Shown: positions 57,699 to 64,000 of the stretch, in pieces
How the letters are laid out: each line of letters begins with the position of its first letter
Numbering within the stretch: position 1 is the first letter of the stretch
Assembly (NCBI RefSeq): GCF_019966575.1
Contig: NZ_JAINFK010000004.1
Span: forward strand, 201,681 to 265,680
DNA from: Oricola cellulosilytica
Lineage (GTDB): Bacteria > Pseudomonadota > Alphaproteobacteria > Rhizobiales > Rhizobiaceae
Direction of reading: 5' to 3'
DNA: 64,000 bases
Notes under the pieces: model-generated
Seen by the model: only the letters and a program-made list of their open reading frames with translations
Told to the model about the DNA's origin: nothing
Databases searched by the model: none
Position numbers and translations under genes: made by a program

Positions 57699-57959
57699 TC
57701 AGCCGTAGCGCAGCTTGCATAAGACAATGACGCCGACGATGACAGCTCCGATCACATTCGAGGCCACCATGGGCCAGGCGCCAATGTTGAGCGCGTAGAC
57801 GAGCCAAAGCAGAATGGTGGCCAGAAGCATCACATTGGAACCGAGAGAAAGGTCGCGGGTCTCGCGGGTGGAGAGCGTCTTGATCAGTTGCGGCATGAAA
57901 CACAAGGTGCCGATGATACCGGCGACCACGCCTATAGCGGTAACAAGCCAGTCTGGCAT
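57699..57959 (-). CDS. SemiSWEET-family sugar transporter
   Basis: An 86-residue membrane protein with three membrane segments (LVTAIGVVAGIIGTLCF, LLATILLWLVYALNI and NVIGAVIVGVIVLCKL) and the PQ motif in FMPQLIKTLSTRETRDLSLG. These features define bacterial SemiSWEETs, which dimerise to move sugars down their gradient. It is antisense between rhaD and rhaI: its stop is four bases from the rhaD stop, and its start faces rhaI. It may supply a low-affinity route for rhamnose or release a sugar; that is inference from position. Confidence 0.88.
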   Translation of the reverse strand: MPDWLVTAIGVVAGIIGTLCFMPQLIKTLSTRETRDLSLGSNVMLLATILLWLVYALNIGAWPMVASNVIGAVIVGVIVLCKLRYG

Positions 57960-58081
57960 GAGAAAAGCCCCTTTCAGGGTTGAGGATTTCAGGAGGGAAA
58001 GCGCCGGCGGGGTCGCAATGGACGGCGGCCGGCGCGGGCAAACCTAGAACCGGGCACCGAAGCCGGTCAAGGGAGGAAGAC

Positions 58082-59356
58082 ATGATCGACGCCATCGCAG
58101 CCGACAACGAGAAACGTGCTGCAGCGCTTAGGACGGATTACGAAGCGCTGGGTGAAAACCTGTCTCGCTGGGGGATCGACATAGATGCTGTCAAGGCCAA
58201 GGTCGCCAACTATGGGGTCGCAGTACCCTCATGGGGCGTCGGTACCGGGGGTACGCGTTTCGCCCGTTTTCCGGGGCTCGGCGAACCGCGCGACATCTTC
58301 GACAAGATGGAGGATTGCGCCGTTATCCACCGGCTGACCGGGGCCACGCCCTCGGTTTCGCTGCACATCCCATGGGACAAGGCGGACCCGGCGTCGCTGA
58401 AGGCCAAGGCGGAGGAAACCGGCCTCGCCTTCGATGCGATGAATTCCAACACTTTCCAGGACCAGCCCGGCCAGGCGCAATCCTACAAGTTCGGCTCGCT
58501 TTCGCACACAGACGCGGCGACGAGGCAGCAGGCCGTCGAGCACAACATCGAATGCATCGAGATCGGCGGGGCGATCGGGTCGAAGGCGCTGACCGTGTGG
58601 GTCGGCGACGGGTCGAATTTCCCCGGTCAGACGAATTTTACCCGCCAGTTCGAGCGCTATCTCGACGCCATGCGCAAGGTCTACGCCGCCCTGCCCGACG
58701 ATTGGCGCATCTTTACCGAACACAAGATGTACGAGCCGGCTTTCTATTCCACTGTCGTGCAGGACTGGGGCACCAACTACCTGATCGCCACAGAACTCGG
58801 ACCCAAGGCCTTCTGCCTTGTCGATCTCGGCCACCACGCCCCGAACGTCAACATCGAGATGATCGTCGCCCGGCTCATCCAGTTCGGCAAACTCGGCGGC
58901 TTCCATTTCAATGACTCGAAATACGGCGACGACGATCTCGACACCGGCTCTATCGATCCCTACCGGCTTTTCCTTGTCTTCAACGAACTGGTCGATGCGG
59001 AGACCCGCAAGGCGCCCGGTTTCGAGCCGGCGCACATGCTCGACCAGTCGCACAACGTGACCGATCCGATCGAAAGCCTGATGGTTTCGGCGATGGAAGT
59101 GCAGCGCGCCTATGCGCAGGCGCTGCTCGTCGACCGCCGGGCGCTCGAAGGGTATCAGGCGGAAAACGACGCGCTGATGGCCTCGACGGCGCTGAAACAA
59201 GCCTTTCGCACCGATGTTGAACCGGTTCTCGCAATGGCGCGACTGGAGAAAGGTGCGGCGGTCAATCCTGTAGCAACGTTCCGGTCATCAGGCTATCGCG
59301 CGAAGGTCAGCGAGGACCGTCCCGTTGTTTCCGGCGCCGGTGGCGGTATCGTCTGA
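58082..59356 (+). CDS. rhaI: L-rhamnose isomerase RhaI
   Basis: Converts L-rhamnose to L-rhamnulose, the first pathway step. The 424-residue protein is the rhizobial/pseudomonad type, a metal-dependent TIM-barrel. Segments such as GVAVPSWGVGTGGTRFARFP, VSLHIPWDK, RIFTEHKMYEPAFYST and VDLGHHAPNVNIEMIVARLI, then GGFHFNDSKYGDDDLD, carry the Glu, His and Asp residues expected to bind metal. ATG 58082 has GGGAGGAAG directly upstream; an earlier in-frame start at 57980 has no homology. Its own promoter lies in the gap with the SemiSWEET gene. Confidence 0.94.
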   Translation: MIDAIAADNEKRAAALRTDYEALGENLSRWGIDIDAVKAKVANYGVAVPSWGVGTGGTRFARFPGLGEPRDIFDKMEDCAVIHRLTGATPSVSLHIPWDKADPASLKAKAEETGLAFDAMNSNTFQDQPGQAQSYKFGSLSHTDAATRQQAVEHNIECIEIGGAIGSKALTVWVGDGSNFPGQTNFTRQFERYLDAMRKVYAALPDDWRIFTEHKMYEPAFYSTVVQDWGTNYLIATELGPKAFCLVDLGHHAPNVNIEMIVARLIQFGKLGGFHFNDSKYGDDDLDTGSIDPYRLFLVFNELVDAETRKAPGFEPAHMLDQSHNVTDPIESLMVSAMEVQRAYAQALLVDRRALEGYQAENDALMASTALKQAFRTDVEPVLAMARLEKGAAVNPVATFRSSGYRAKVSEDRPVVSGAGGGIV

Positions 59357-59444
59357 CGGATCGGCAGGTCCAGCTTCGCGGTTAGCGCGAATTCCACGAC
59401 AATCATTGGCCTAATATTTCAATTTCTCGAGGCGGTGAAATCGG

Positions 59445-59466
59445 AACTCAAATCTCCGGCGGCACC
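59445..59466. repeat. Degenerate copy of the tRNA-Thr 3' end
   Basis: After gapping two bases, the sequence aactcaaatctccggcggca followed by CCA matches the attL/attR core at roughly 20 of 23 positions. No tRNA body is attached. It would fit an old attachment-site remnant beyond the rhamnose genes. Chance resemblance to a generic T-arm end cannot be excluded. Confidence 0.4.
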
Positions 59467-59498
59467 ATCCATCTCAATTTCCCGACCAGCGCACGGAA

Positions 59499-60530
59499 TT
59501 AGTTGCGGGACACGGGCTTGGAGCGCATGCGCGAGACGGTCTCCCGTTCGGCGCGTTTGCACCGCATTGGCGGCAGGCCGCGATCCATCAGATCCATGTC
59601 TTCCAGAACCATGTCGCCCATTTCCTTGAACGCGACATCAAGCGCGCCGGCGCGATGTGCGGAGCGAAGGAACCCGGGCAACGAGCGGACCGGATGGTCG
59701 GGTGCAAGCGGCTCTTCGGGAAACACGTCGCTCGCCGCGACGATGTGCCCCGACCGGACGGCGTCCATCAGGGCCTCGAAATCGACGATTCCGGCGCGGC
59801 TCAGAAGAATGAACGCCGCACCCTTCCGCATGGATGCAAACGCCTTTGCGCCCAGAAAACCTTCGTTCTCGCTGGTGACGGAGGCGACCACGAACACCGT
59901 GTCGCTTTCAGAAAGAACCGTCTCCAGCGGCACCGGCTCGACCGCATTCTCGCGCAGGATGGAGGGCGGCAGCCAAGGATCAAAAACGCGGATATTCGCG
60001 CGAAAACCCGTCAAGAGGCGGCTGAGCGCCCTACCCAGATCGCCAAACCCGATTATGCCTATATCGGACCCTGACAGCAGCCTCGCCGATGTGTTCCCGT
60101 CGCCGCCCCACAATTCCCGGCCATTTCGAAAATCGAGGTCGGCATCGACGATTCCACGTGCCAGGTTGAGTGCCAGGGCAACACCAAGTTCCGCGACGGG
60201 TGCGGCGAAGACAGCGCCGGTGGTCACGACATGTATGCCCCGCTCAAACATCCTCTCGTAGGGCATATTGTCGATGAGGTTGGTCTCCACATTCAGCACG
60301 CAGCGAAGCGACTGCATCCTGTCCAGTGTCGCAGGATCGATGGGGGGCTGGCCGATGATGTAACGCGCCCTGCCAAGGACGTCGGGCGCAAGGCCCGCGA
60401 GGGCTTCCGGTTCAATCTCGACAATCTCGTATTTGCGGTGCAGTTCGCGCCGCGCATCATCCGTGAAAATCAGAGCGAGCGTACGTGGTTCCGGCGCACT
60501 GATGACCAGCGGCTTCGCATTTTCAGGCAT
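59499..60530 (-). CDS. D-2-hydroxyacid dehydrogenase-family protein
   Basis: A 343-residue NAD(P)-dependent dehydrogenase of the D-isomer 2-hydroxyacid family. The NAD-binding fold is IGIIGFGDLGRALSRLLTGF, followed by VFDPWLPPSILRENA. The catalytic Arg is in LSRAGIVDFEAL, the Glu in DVFPEEPLAPDHP and the His in FLRSAHRAGALD, so it appears active. The substrate is unknown. ATG 60530 with AGGAAAA upstream is preferred to a longer frame. It diverges from the lacI-type regulator, with two operator-like sites in the gap, suggesting joint control with the adjacent sugar importer. Confidence 0.87.
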   Translation of the reverse strand: MPENAKPLVISAPEPRTLALIFTDDARRELHRKYEIVEIEPEALAGLAPDVLGRARYIIGQPPIDPATLDRMQSLRCVLNVETNLIDNMPYERMFERGIHVVTTGAVFAAPVAELGVALALNLARGIVDADLDFRNGRELWGGDGNTSARLLSGSDIGIIGFGDLGRALSRLLTGFRANIRVFDPWLPPSILRENAVEPVPLETVLSESDTVFVVASVTSENEGFLGAKAFASMRKGAAFILLSRAGIVDFEALMDAVRSGHIVAASDVFPEEPLAPDHPVRSLPGFLRSAHRAGALDVAFKEMGDMVLEDMDLMDRGLPPMRCKRAERETVSRMRSKPVSRN

Positions 60531-60589
60531 CGCTTTTCCTCCCGCAATACGGTTTCCACAGGAAACCCACGAACGAGGATAGAAAGAAT

Positions 60590-60620
60590 AAACCGATTTA
60601 CAATGAGAAAAAATCGATTT
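60590..60620. promoter_or_regulatory. Two LacI-type operators
   Basis: AAACCGATTT (60590-60599) and the perfect palindrome AAATCGATTT (60611-60620) have centres 21 bases apart, two helical turns. The CG-centred palindrome is the form bound by LacI/GalR regulators. They lie in the divergent gap between the dehydrogenase and lacI-type genes. Confidence 0.7.
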
Positions 60621-60672
60621 ACCGTGTTGGAACGCGAGGCAAATCCATTTTGTCCGCATGGGAGGAGAAACA

Positions 60673-61728
60673 ATGGCTGTGCGCGCGGCCCGGACAGGGC
60701 GGCCATCCATCCACGACGTGGCGAGCCATGCCGGCGTGTCGGCTGCAACCGTGTCGAAAGTGATGCACGGTGTGACCACCGTGAAGCCGGACAATGTCCG
60801 CAAGGTTTACGCTGCCGTTGAAACGCTCGGCTATCGCGCAGACCCGCTGGCCTCTGATTTGCGCCGCGCCAAACGCCGGATCATCGGCGCCATCGTTCCC
60901 GAGTTCGAGAGCGAGTTCTTCGGCTCGATGATTACCGAGCTCGAACGCTCTGCCGAACAGCGTGGTTACACGCTTGTCGCCACGTCGAGCCGCGAGTCAC
61001 AGGACCGGGAACTCGAACTGATCCAGCGCATGCAGGACTGGCGGGTCGCGGGCGTTATTCTCGCACCGGTTCGCGACGAGCACGGACCGGCCGCCCGCTT
61101 CATGCGGGAAAATGACATGACCGGCGTGCTGATCGACCGCGTGCTGGCCGATGATTCCTTCGATACCGTTTCCGCCGACAGCGCGTCGGCCAGCGCCGGC
61201 GTCGCTGCCGCACTGGTGGAAAAGGGCCATCGCCATGTGCTGGTGATCGGACTTGGCGAACAGGCGGCGACAGTTCGTGCCCGCCTCGACGGCTTCAAGG
61301 CGGCGGCAATTGAACTCGCACCGGACATGGTCACCGACATCATCCTGTCCGAAAGCGATGTCGGGCCGCTGCGCGGCGCGCTGCACGACTATTTCTCCAA
61401 GGGGTCGCGCCCGACAGCGGTTTATTCCCTTTTCGCAAAAGGGACACTGGTGGCCCTCAGCGAATTTAGGCGCCGCGGATGGCGGTGTCCGGAAGACATC
61501 TCGCTTGTCGGATTCGATGACGCCGAATGGATGCAAGTCACCTGGCCCACAATCGCGGCAGTGGTACAGCCCGTGCACAGCATCGCAGAGCAGGCGATGG
61601 ACGTGCTGTTCGGGCGGATTGCGGGCTATGGAGGGAAGCCGGTCGCCAGTCTGCCGAAATGCCAGATTCTAATGCGCGAATCCGTCGGCGCCCCGCGCCA
61701 CGGCCCGCGTGCGGGGGAAGATTCGTAG
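60673..61728 (+). CDS. LacI-family transcriptional regulator
   Basis: A 351-residue regulator. The N-terminal helix-turn-helix and hinge are in RPSIHDVASHAGVSAATVSK followed by KPDNVRKVYAAVETLGYR, and the C-terminal periplasmic-binding-like effector domain starts RRIIGAIVPEFESEFFGSMI. ATG 60673 has GGAGGAG upstream. It precedes a sugar ABC importer on the same strand and diverges from a dehydrogenase, so it probably represses both in the absence of the imported sugar. Confidence 0.93.
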   Translation: MAVRAARTGRPSIHDVASHAGVSAATVSKVMHGVTTVKPDNVRKVYAAVETLGYRADPLASDLRRAKRRIIGAIVPEFESEFFGSMITELERSAEQRGYTLVATSSRESQDRELELIQRMQDWRVAGVILAPVRDEHGPAARFMRENDMTGVLIDRVLADDSFDTVSADSASASAGVAAALVEKGHRHVLVIGLGEQAATVRARLDGFKAAAIELAPDMVTDIILSESDVGPLRGALHDYFSKGSRPTAVYSLFAKGTLVALSEFRRRGWRCPEDISLVGFDDAEWMQVTWPTIAAVVQPVHSIAEQAMDVLFGRIAGYGGKPVASLPKCQILMRESVGAPRHGPRAGEDS

Positions 61729-61813
61729 GCAACATCCCCCGGTTGCCGGACATGACCAATGCCGTCGCTATCCGGTAGGAACGCGGCGGCGACAACAGTG
61801 GAGGAGAATACCA

Positions 61814-62785
61814 ATGAAGCTGAGAAAACTCGCTTTTGCACTTGCCGCCGCAAGCTTGGCGGCGATACCCGTCGCCCACGCCGAGGAGGGCGAATACGGA
61901 GTGCTGATGAAGACCCTGTCCAACCCGTTCTGGGGCGCGATGGGAATGGGTGTCGAAGACGGCGCGAAGGAAGCCGGTGTCGAATATTTCTCGCAGGCGG
62001 TCGAAAGCGATCAGGCCGCCGAACCGCAGCTTAACGTTTGCAACACGATGCTTGAGCGCAAGCCGGTGGCGATGATCACTGCTGCCATCAACTCCACCAA
62101 CCTGCTCCCCTGCCTCAAGAAGGCGCAGGACGCCGGCATCAAGGTCGTTGACCTCGACGGCAACCTCGATCCCGCCATTCTTGACAAGGAAGGCATCAAG
62201 ATCACCTTCCGCATCGGTTCTGACAACGTCGCTGCCGGCGCGCAGGGCGCTGAATATCTCGTCTCGAAAATCGGCGCAGATGCCGAGGGCCCCGTGCTGG
62301 TTATCGAAGGTCTGTCCGGCAATATCACCGGCGAAAAGCGTGCTCGAGGCTTTGCCGACAAGCTCAAGGAACTGGCTCCGGGTTTGGAAATCGTCGCCTC
62401 CCTGCCCGGTGATTGGGACCGCGGCAAGGCGGCGACGATCACCAACGACATCCTCACGCGCAACCCGGATCTTGTGGCCATCTTCGCAGCCAACGACGGC
62501 ATGGCGCTTGGTGCGGTCGAATCCGTCTACGCTGCGGGCAAGGGCGACCAGGTAACGGTCATCGGGGTCGACGGCAATTCGGACGCGGTCAAGTCGATCA
62601 AGGAAGGGCGTCTGAATGCCTCCGTGGCGCAGCTTCCCTACCTCGTGGGCAAACAGGCCGTCGAAAATGTCAAGAAAGCGATCGACGGTGAATCAGTCCC
62701 GACCGACGTCGCCGTTCCAACGCTCGTCCTGACGAAGGAAGTGCTCGAAGCCGGTACGGAACCGATGCTGGAATTCGTGAAGTAG
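61814..62785 (+). CDS. D-allose/ribose-type sugar-binding protein
   Basis: A 323-residue periplasmic binding protein. The signal peptide MKLRKLAFALAAASLAAIPV is cleaved at AHA before EEGEYG. The mature start YGVLMKTLSNPFWGAMGMGV and later segments (FAANDGMALGAVESVY, LPGDWDRGKAATITNDIL) closely resemble E. coli AlsB, which binds D-allose, so a pentose or rare hexose is the likely ligand. ATG 61814 has GGAGGAG about eight bases upstream. It is 85 bases after the regulator and 163 bases before its permease. Confidence 0.87.
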   Translation: MKLRKLAFALAAASLAAIPVAHAEEGEYGVLMKTLSNPFWGAMGMGVEDGAKEAGVEYFSQAVESDQAAEPQLNVCNTMLERKPVAMITAAINSTNLLPCLKKAQDAGIKVVDLDGNLDPAILDKEGIKITFRIGSDNVAAGAQGAEYLVSKIGADAEGPVLVIEGLSGNITGEKRARGFADKLKELAPGLEIVASLPGDWDRGKAATITNDILTRNPDLVAIFAANDGMALGAVESVYAAGKGDQVTVIGVDGNSDAVKSIKEGRLNASVAQLPYLVGKQAVENVKKAIDGESVPTDVAVPTLVLTKEVLEAGTEPMLEFVK

Positions 62786-62793
62786 GCCTGTCT

Positions 62794-62826
62794 CGCTTCC
62801 CCGTCGCCCACGGCGCGTCGGGAGCG
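62794..62826 (+). terminator. Intercistronic hairpin after the binding-protein gene
   Basis: An inner stem CGCC/GGCG with a three-base loop, extended by CGCT and CCC pairing with GGG and AGCG with bulges, lies just past the binding-protein stop. There is no T-run after it. As between rhaS and rhaT, it probably reduces read-through or stabilises the upstream mRNA. Confidence 0.4.
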
Positions 62827-62948
62827 GAAAAAACTGGAGGAGCGTCCCGGCGCTCTTCCACACCGTCGCTGCCGGCTACCGTCATTGCCGGCCGGCATTG
62901 AACCTTGGCCGGATTTTACGGCCGCCAGTTTGAGACCAGGGATCGCGC

Positions 62949-63938
62949 ATGGCCACGACTGCAACTCCCGGGATTTGGAGCCGCGCTCAGCGCGCATCCA
63001 TTGACCGGCTCCACATCCGGCTTGAATCGTTCATTGTTCTTTTGGTGCTGGCTGCGGCCATGGCCGTGCTTTCGCCATTCTTCCTGTCGGTGAGCAATTT
63101 CCTCAACATCCTGCTCGCTACATCGACCATCGGCGTGCTGGCCATCGCGGCCACATTCGTCATCAGTTCGGGGGGCCTCGATCTTTCGCTTGGTTCGGTG
63201 ATGGGGCTGTCCGGGGTTGTCGGCGCCTATATCGCGGTCAATCTCGGTGCACCTTCCCCTTTCGGCGTTGGGGCCTGTATCCTCGCCGGCGCGATCGCCG
63301 GTTACATCAACGGCCAGATCGTTACTCGCGCCTTTGTTCCGGCCTTCATTGTAACCCTTGGGATGCTTGGCATCGCGCGGGGTCTGGCGCTGGTCATCTC
63401 GGGCGGACGGGTCATTTACGGCCTGCCGGAATACCTTCTCTTTCTGGGCCAGGGCCGCCCCTTCGGCATTCCCGTGCCCGTGATCATCTTCGTGATCACC
63501 GCCCTGGTCGCCCATTTCGTGCTTGCCTACACGCGCTTCGGCCGCCACACGCTAGCGCTTGGCGACAGCGAGGGCGCGGCCCGCGCGGCAGGCATACGCG
63601 TGGAGCGTCAGCGCCGCATCCTTTATACGATCTCAGGCGGACTGGCGGGCCTGGCCGGCATGATTTTCATGGCGCGGATCAATTCGGGTGATCCGACCGC
63701 GGGCCTCAATTACGAACTGACGGCCATCACGGCGGCAATCATCGGCGGCACCAATCTGTTCGGTGGTCGCGGCTCGATCCTCGGTACGATGATCGGGGCT
63801 CTGATCATGGGCGTGCTGCAGAACGGGCTCAACCTGCTCGCGGTGCAATCCTATTACCAGCAGATGGCGATCGGTGCGGTACTCATCCTCGCGGTCTTCA
63901 TCGACCAGTACCAGGTACGCAAGGAGACCCGTGCATGA
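62949..63938 (+). CDS. Sugar ABC transporter permease (RbsC/AlsC type)
   Basis: A 329-residue membrane protein of the ribose-type permease family, with eight to ten membrane segments. Family segments are GVLAIAATFVISSGGLDLSL, the loop GDSEGAARAAGIRVERQRRI that docks on the ATPase and TAAIIGGTNLFGGRGSILGT. Its stop overlaps the following ATPase start as ATGA. It forms an importer with the preceding binding protein. Confidence 0.93.
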   Translation: MATTATPGIWSRAQRASIDRLHIRLESFIVLLVLAAAMAVLSPFFLSVSNFLNILLATSTIGVLAIAATFVISSGGLDLSLGSVMGLSGVVGAYIAVNLGAPSPFGVGACILAGAIAGYINGQIVTRAFVPAFIVTLGMLGIARGLALVISGGRVIYGLPEYLLFLGQGRPFGIPVPVIIFVITALVAHFVLAYTRFGRHTLALGDSEGAARAAGIRVERQRRILYTISGGLAGLAGMIFMARINSGDPTAGLNYELTAITAAIIGGTNLFGGRGSILGTMIGALIMGVLQNGLNLLAVQSYYQQMAIGAVLILAVFIDQYQVRKETRA

Positions 63939-64000
63939 CGCTTCTCCACCTTTCGGGAATCCGCAAGAGTTTTGGCGCTGTCGATGTTCTTCATGGCGTC
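63935..64000 (+). CDS. Sugar ABC transporter ATP-binding protein (partial)
   Basis: Only the first 22 codons are in the window: MTLLHLSGIRKSFGAVDVLH then GV. The pattern LSGIRKSFGAVDVLHGV is the standard N-terminus of ribose-type ATPases. ATG 63935 overlaps the permease stop. The rest, including the Walker motifs, lies beyond the right edge. Confidence 0.85.
   Translation, partial: MTLLHLSGIRKSFGAVDVLHGV

Noticed and set aside
55481-57727. A 748-codon minus-strand open frame opposite rhaD
   Set aside because: Antisense shadow of rhaD, whose aldolase and dehydrogenase motifs are clear; the minus-strand product resembles no family.
58229-59200. A 323-codon minus-strand open frame opposite rhaI
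   Set aside because: Shadow of rhaI, without a ribosome site and with no recognisable domain.

Overview
The window looks like the chromosome of an alphaproteobacterium of the order Hyphomicrobiales (Rhizobiales). The sequence appears GC-rich. The cell-wall and division genes run in the order mraZ-rsmH-ftsL-ftsI-murE-murF-mraY-murD-ftsW-murG-murC-murB ... ddl-ftsQ-ftsA-ftsZ-lpxC-bamD-recN-ligA. FtsZ has the long C-terminal linker seen in this order, and the L-rhamnose genes have the rhaRSTPQUK / rhaDI layout of rhizobia. A DMSP lyase (dddP) points to a marine or saline lifestyle. Genus cannot be fixed from sequence alone.

Region by region. (1) 1-1320: a short inserted segment at the 3' end of ligA. 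It is flanked by a 96-bp copy of the ligA end and carries one GSU2403-family nucleotidyltransferase-fold gene. (2) 1324-29912: the dcw cluster and its downstream genes, all on the minus strand, mostly translationally coupled by 4-bp stop/start overlaps. Two accessory genes, dddP and a MATE exporter, sit between murB and ddl, where rhizobia usually have nothing. A five-copy TGGG array upstream of mraZ is the likely MraZ operator. (3) 30331-38876: rnpB, a Gly-rich exported protein, a Gfo/Idh/MocA oxidoreductase, then yacG-maf-infA, a UPF0262 gene, hisD, a DUF2948 gene, murA and tRNA-Thr(GGU).

(4) 38854-48203: a 9.3-kb integrative island in the 3' end of tRNA-Thr. It is bounded by 23-bp direct repeats and has a complete tyrosine integrase and candidate integrase arm sites at both ends. 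Its cargo is an XRE regulator, a ribbon-helix-helix-like protein, a small exported protein, a SARP/BTAD-TPR regulator, a PAP2/vanadium-haloperoxidase-type enzyme with an N-terminal Gly-Gly-Lys repeat, and a large subtilisin-like protease. Sites with an AAAACGTRA core lie upstream of the SARP/PAP2 pair, the small exported gene and the protease. This is the best candidate for an undescribed system in the window.

(5) 48257-59356: L-rhamnose catabolism. rhaR, the ABC importer (rhaSTPQ), mutarotase (rhaU) and kinase (rhaK) are on the minus strand. Divergent rhaD and rhaI are on the plus strand, with a SemiSWEET gene antisense between them. Five 10-bp-phased ATGATTG half-sites fill the divergent promoter. 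A degenerate copy of the tRNA-Thr end near 59445-59466 suggests this block could itself be an older tandem island. (6) 59499-64000: a D-2-hydroxyacid dehydrogenase, a LacI regulator with two operators 21 bp apart, and a D-allose/ribose-type ABC importer whose ATPase gene runs off the right edge.
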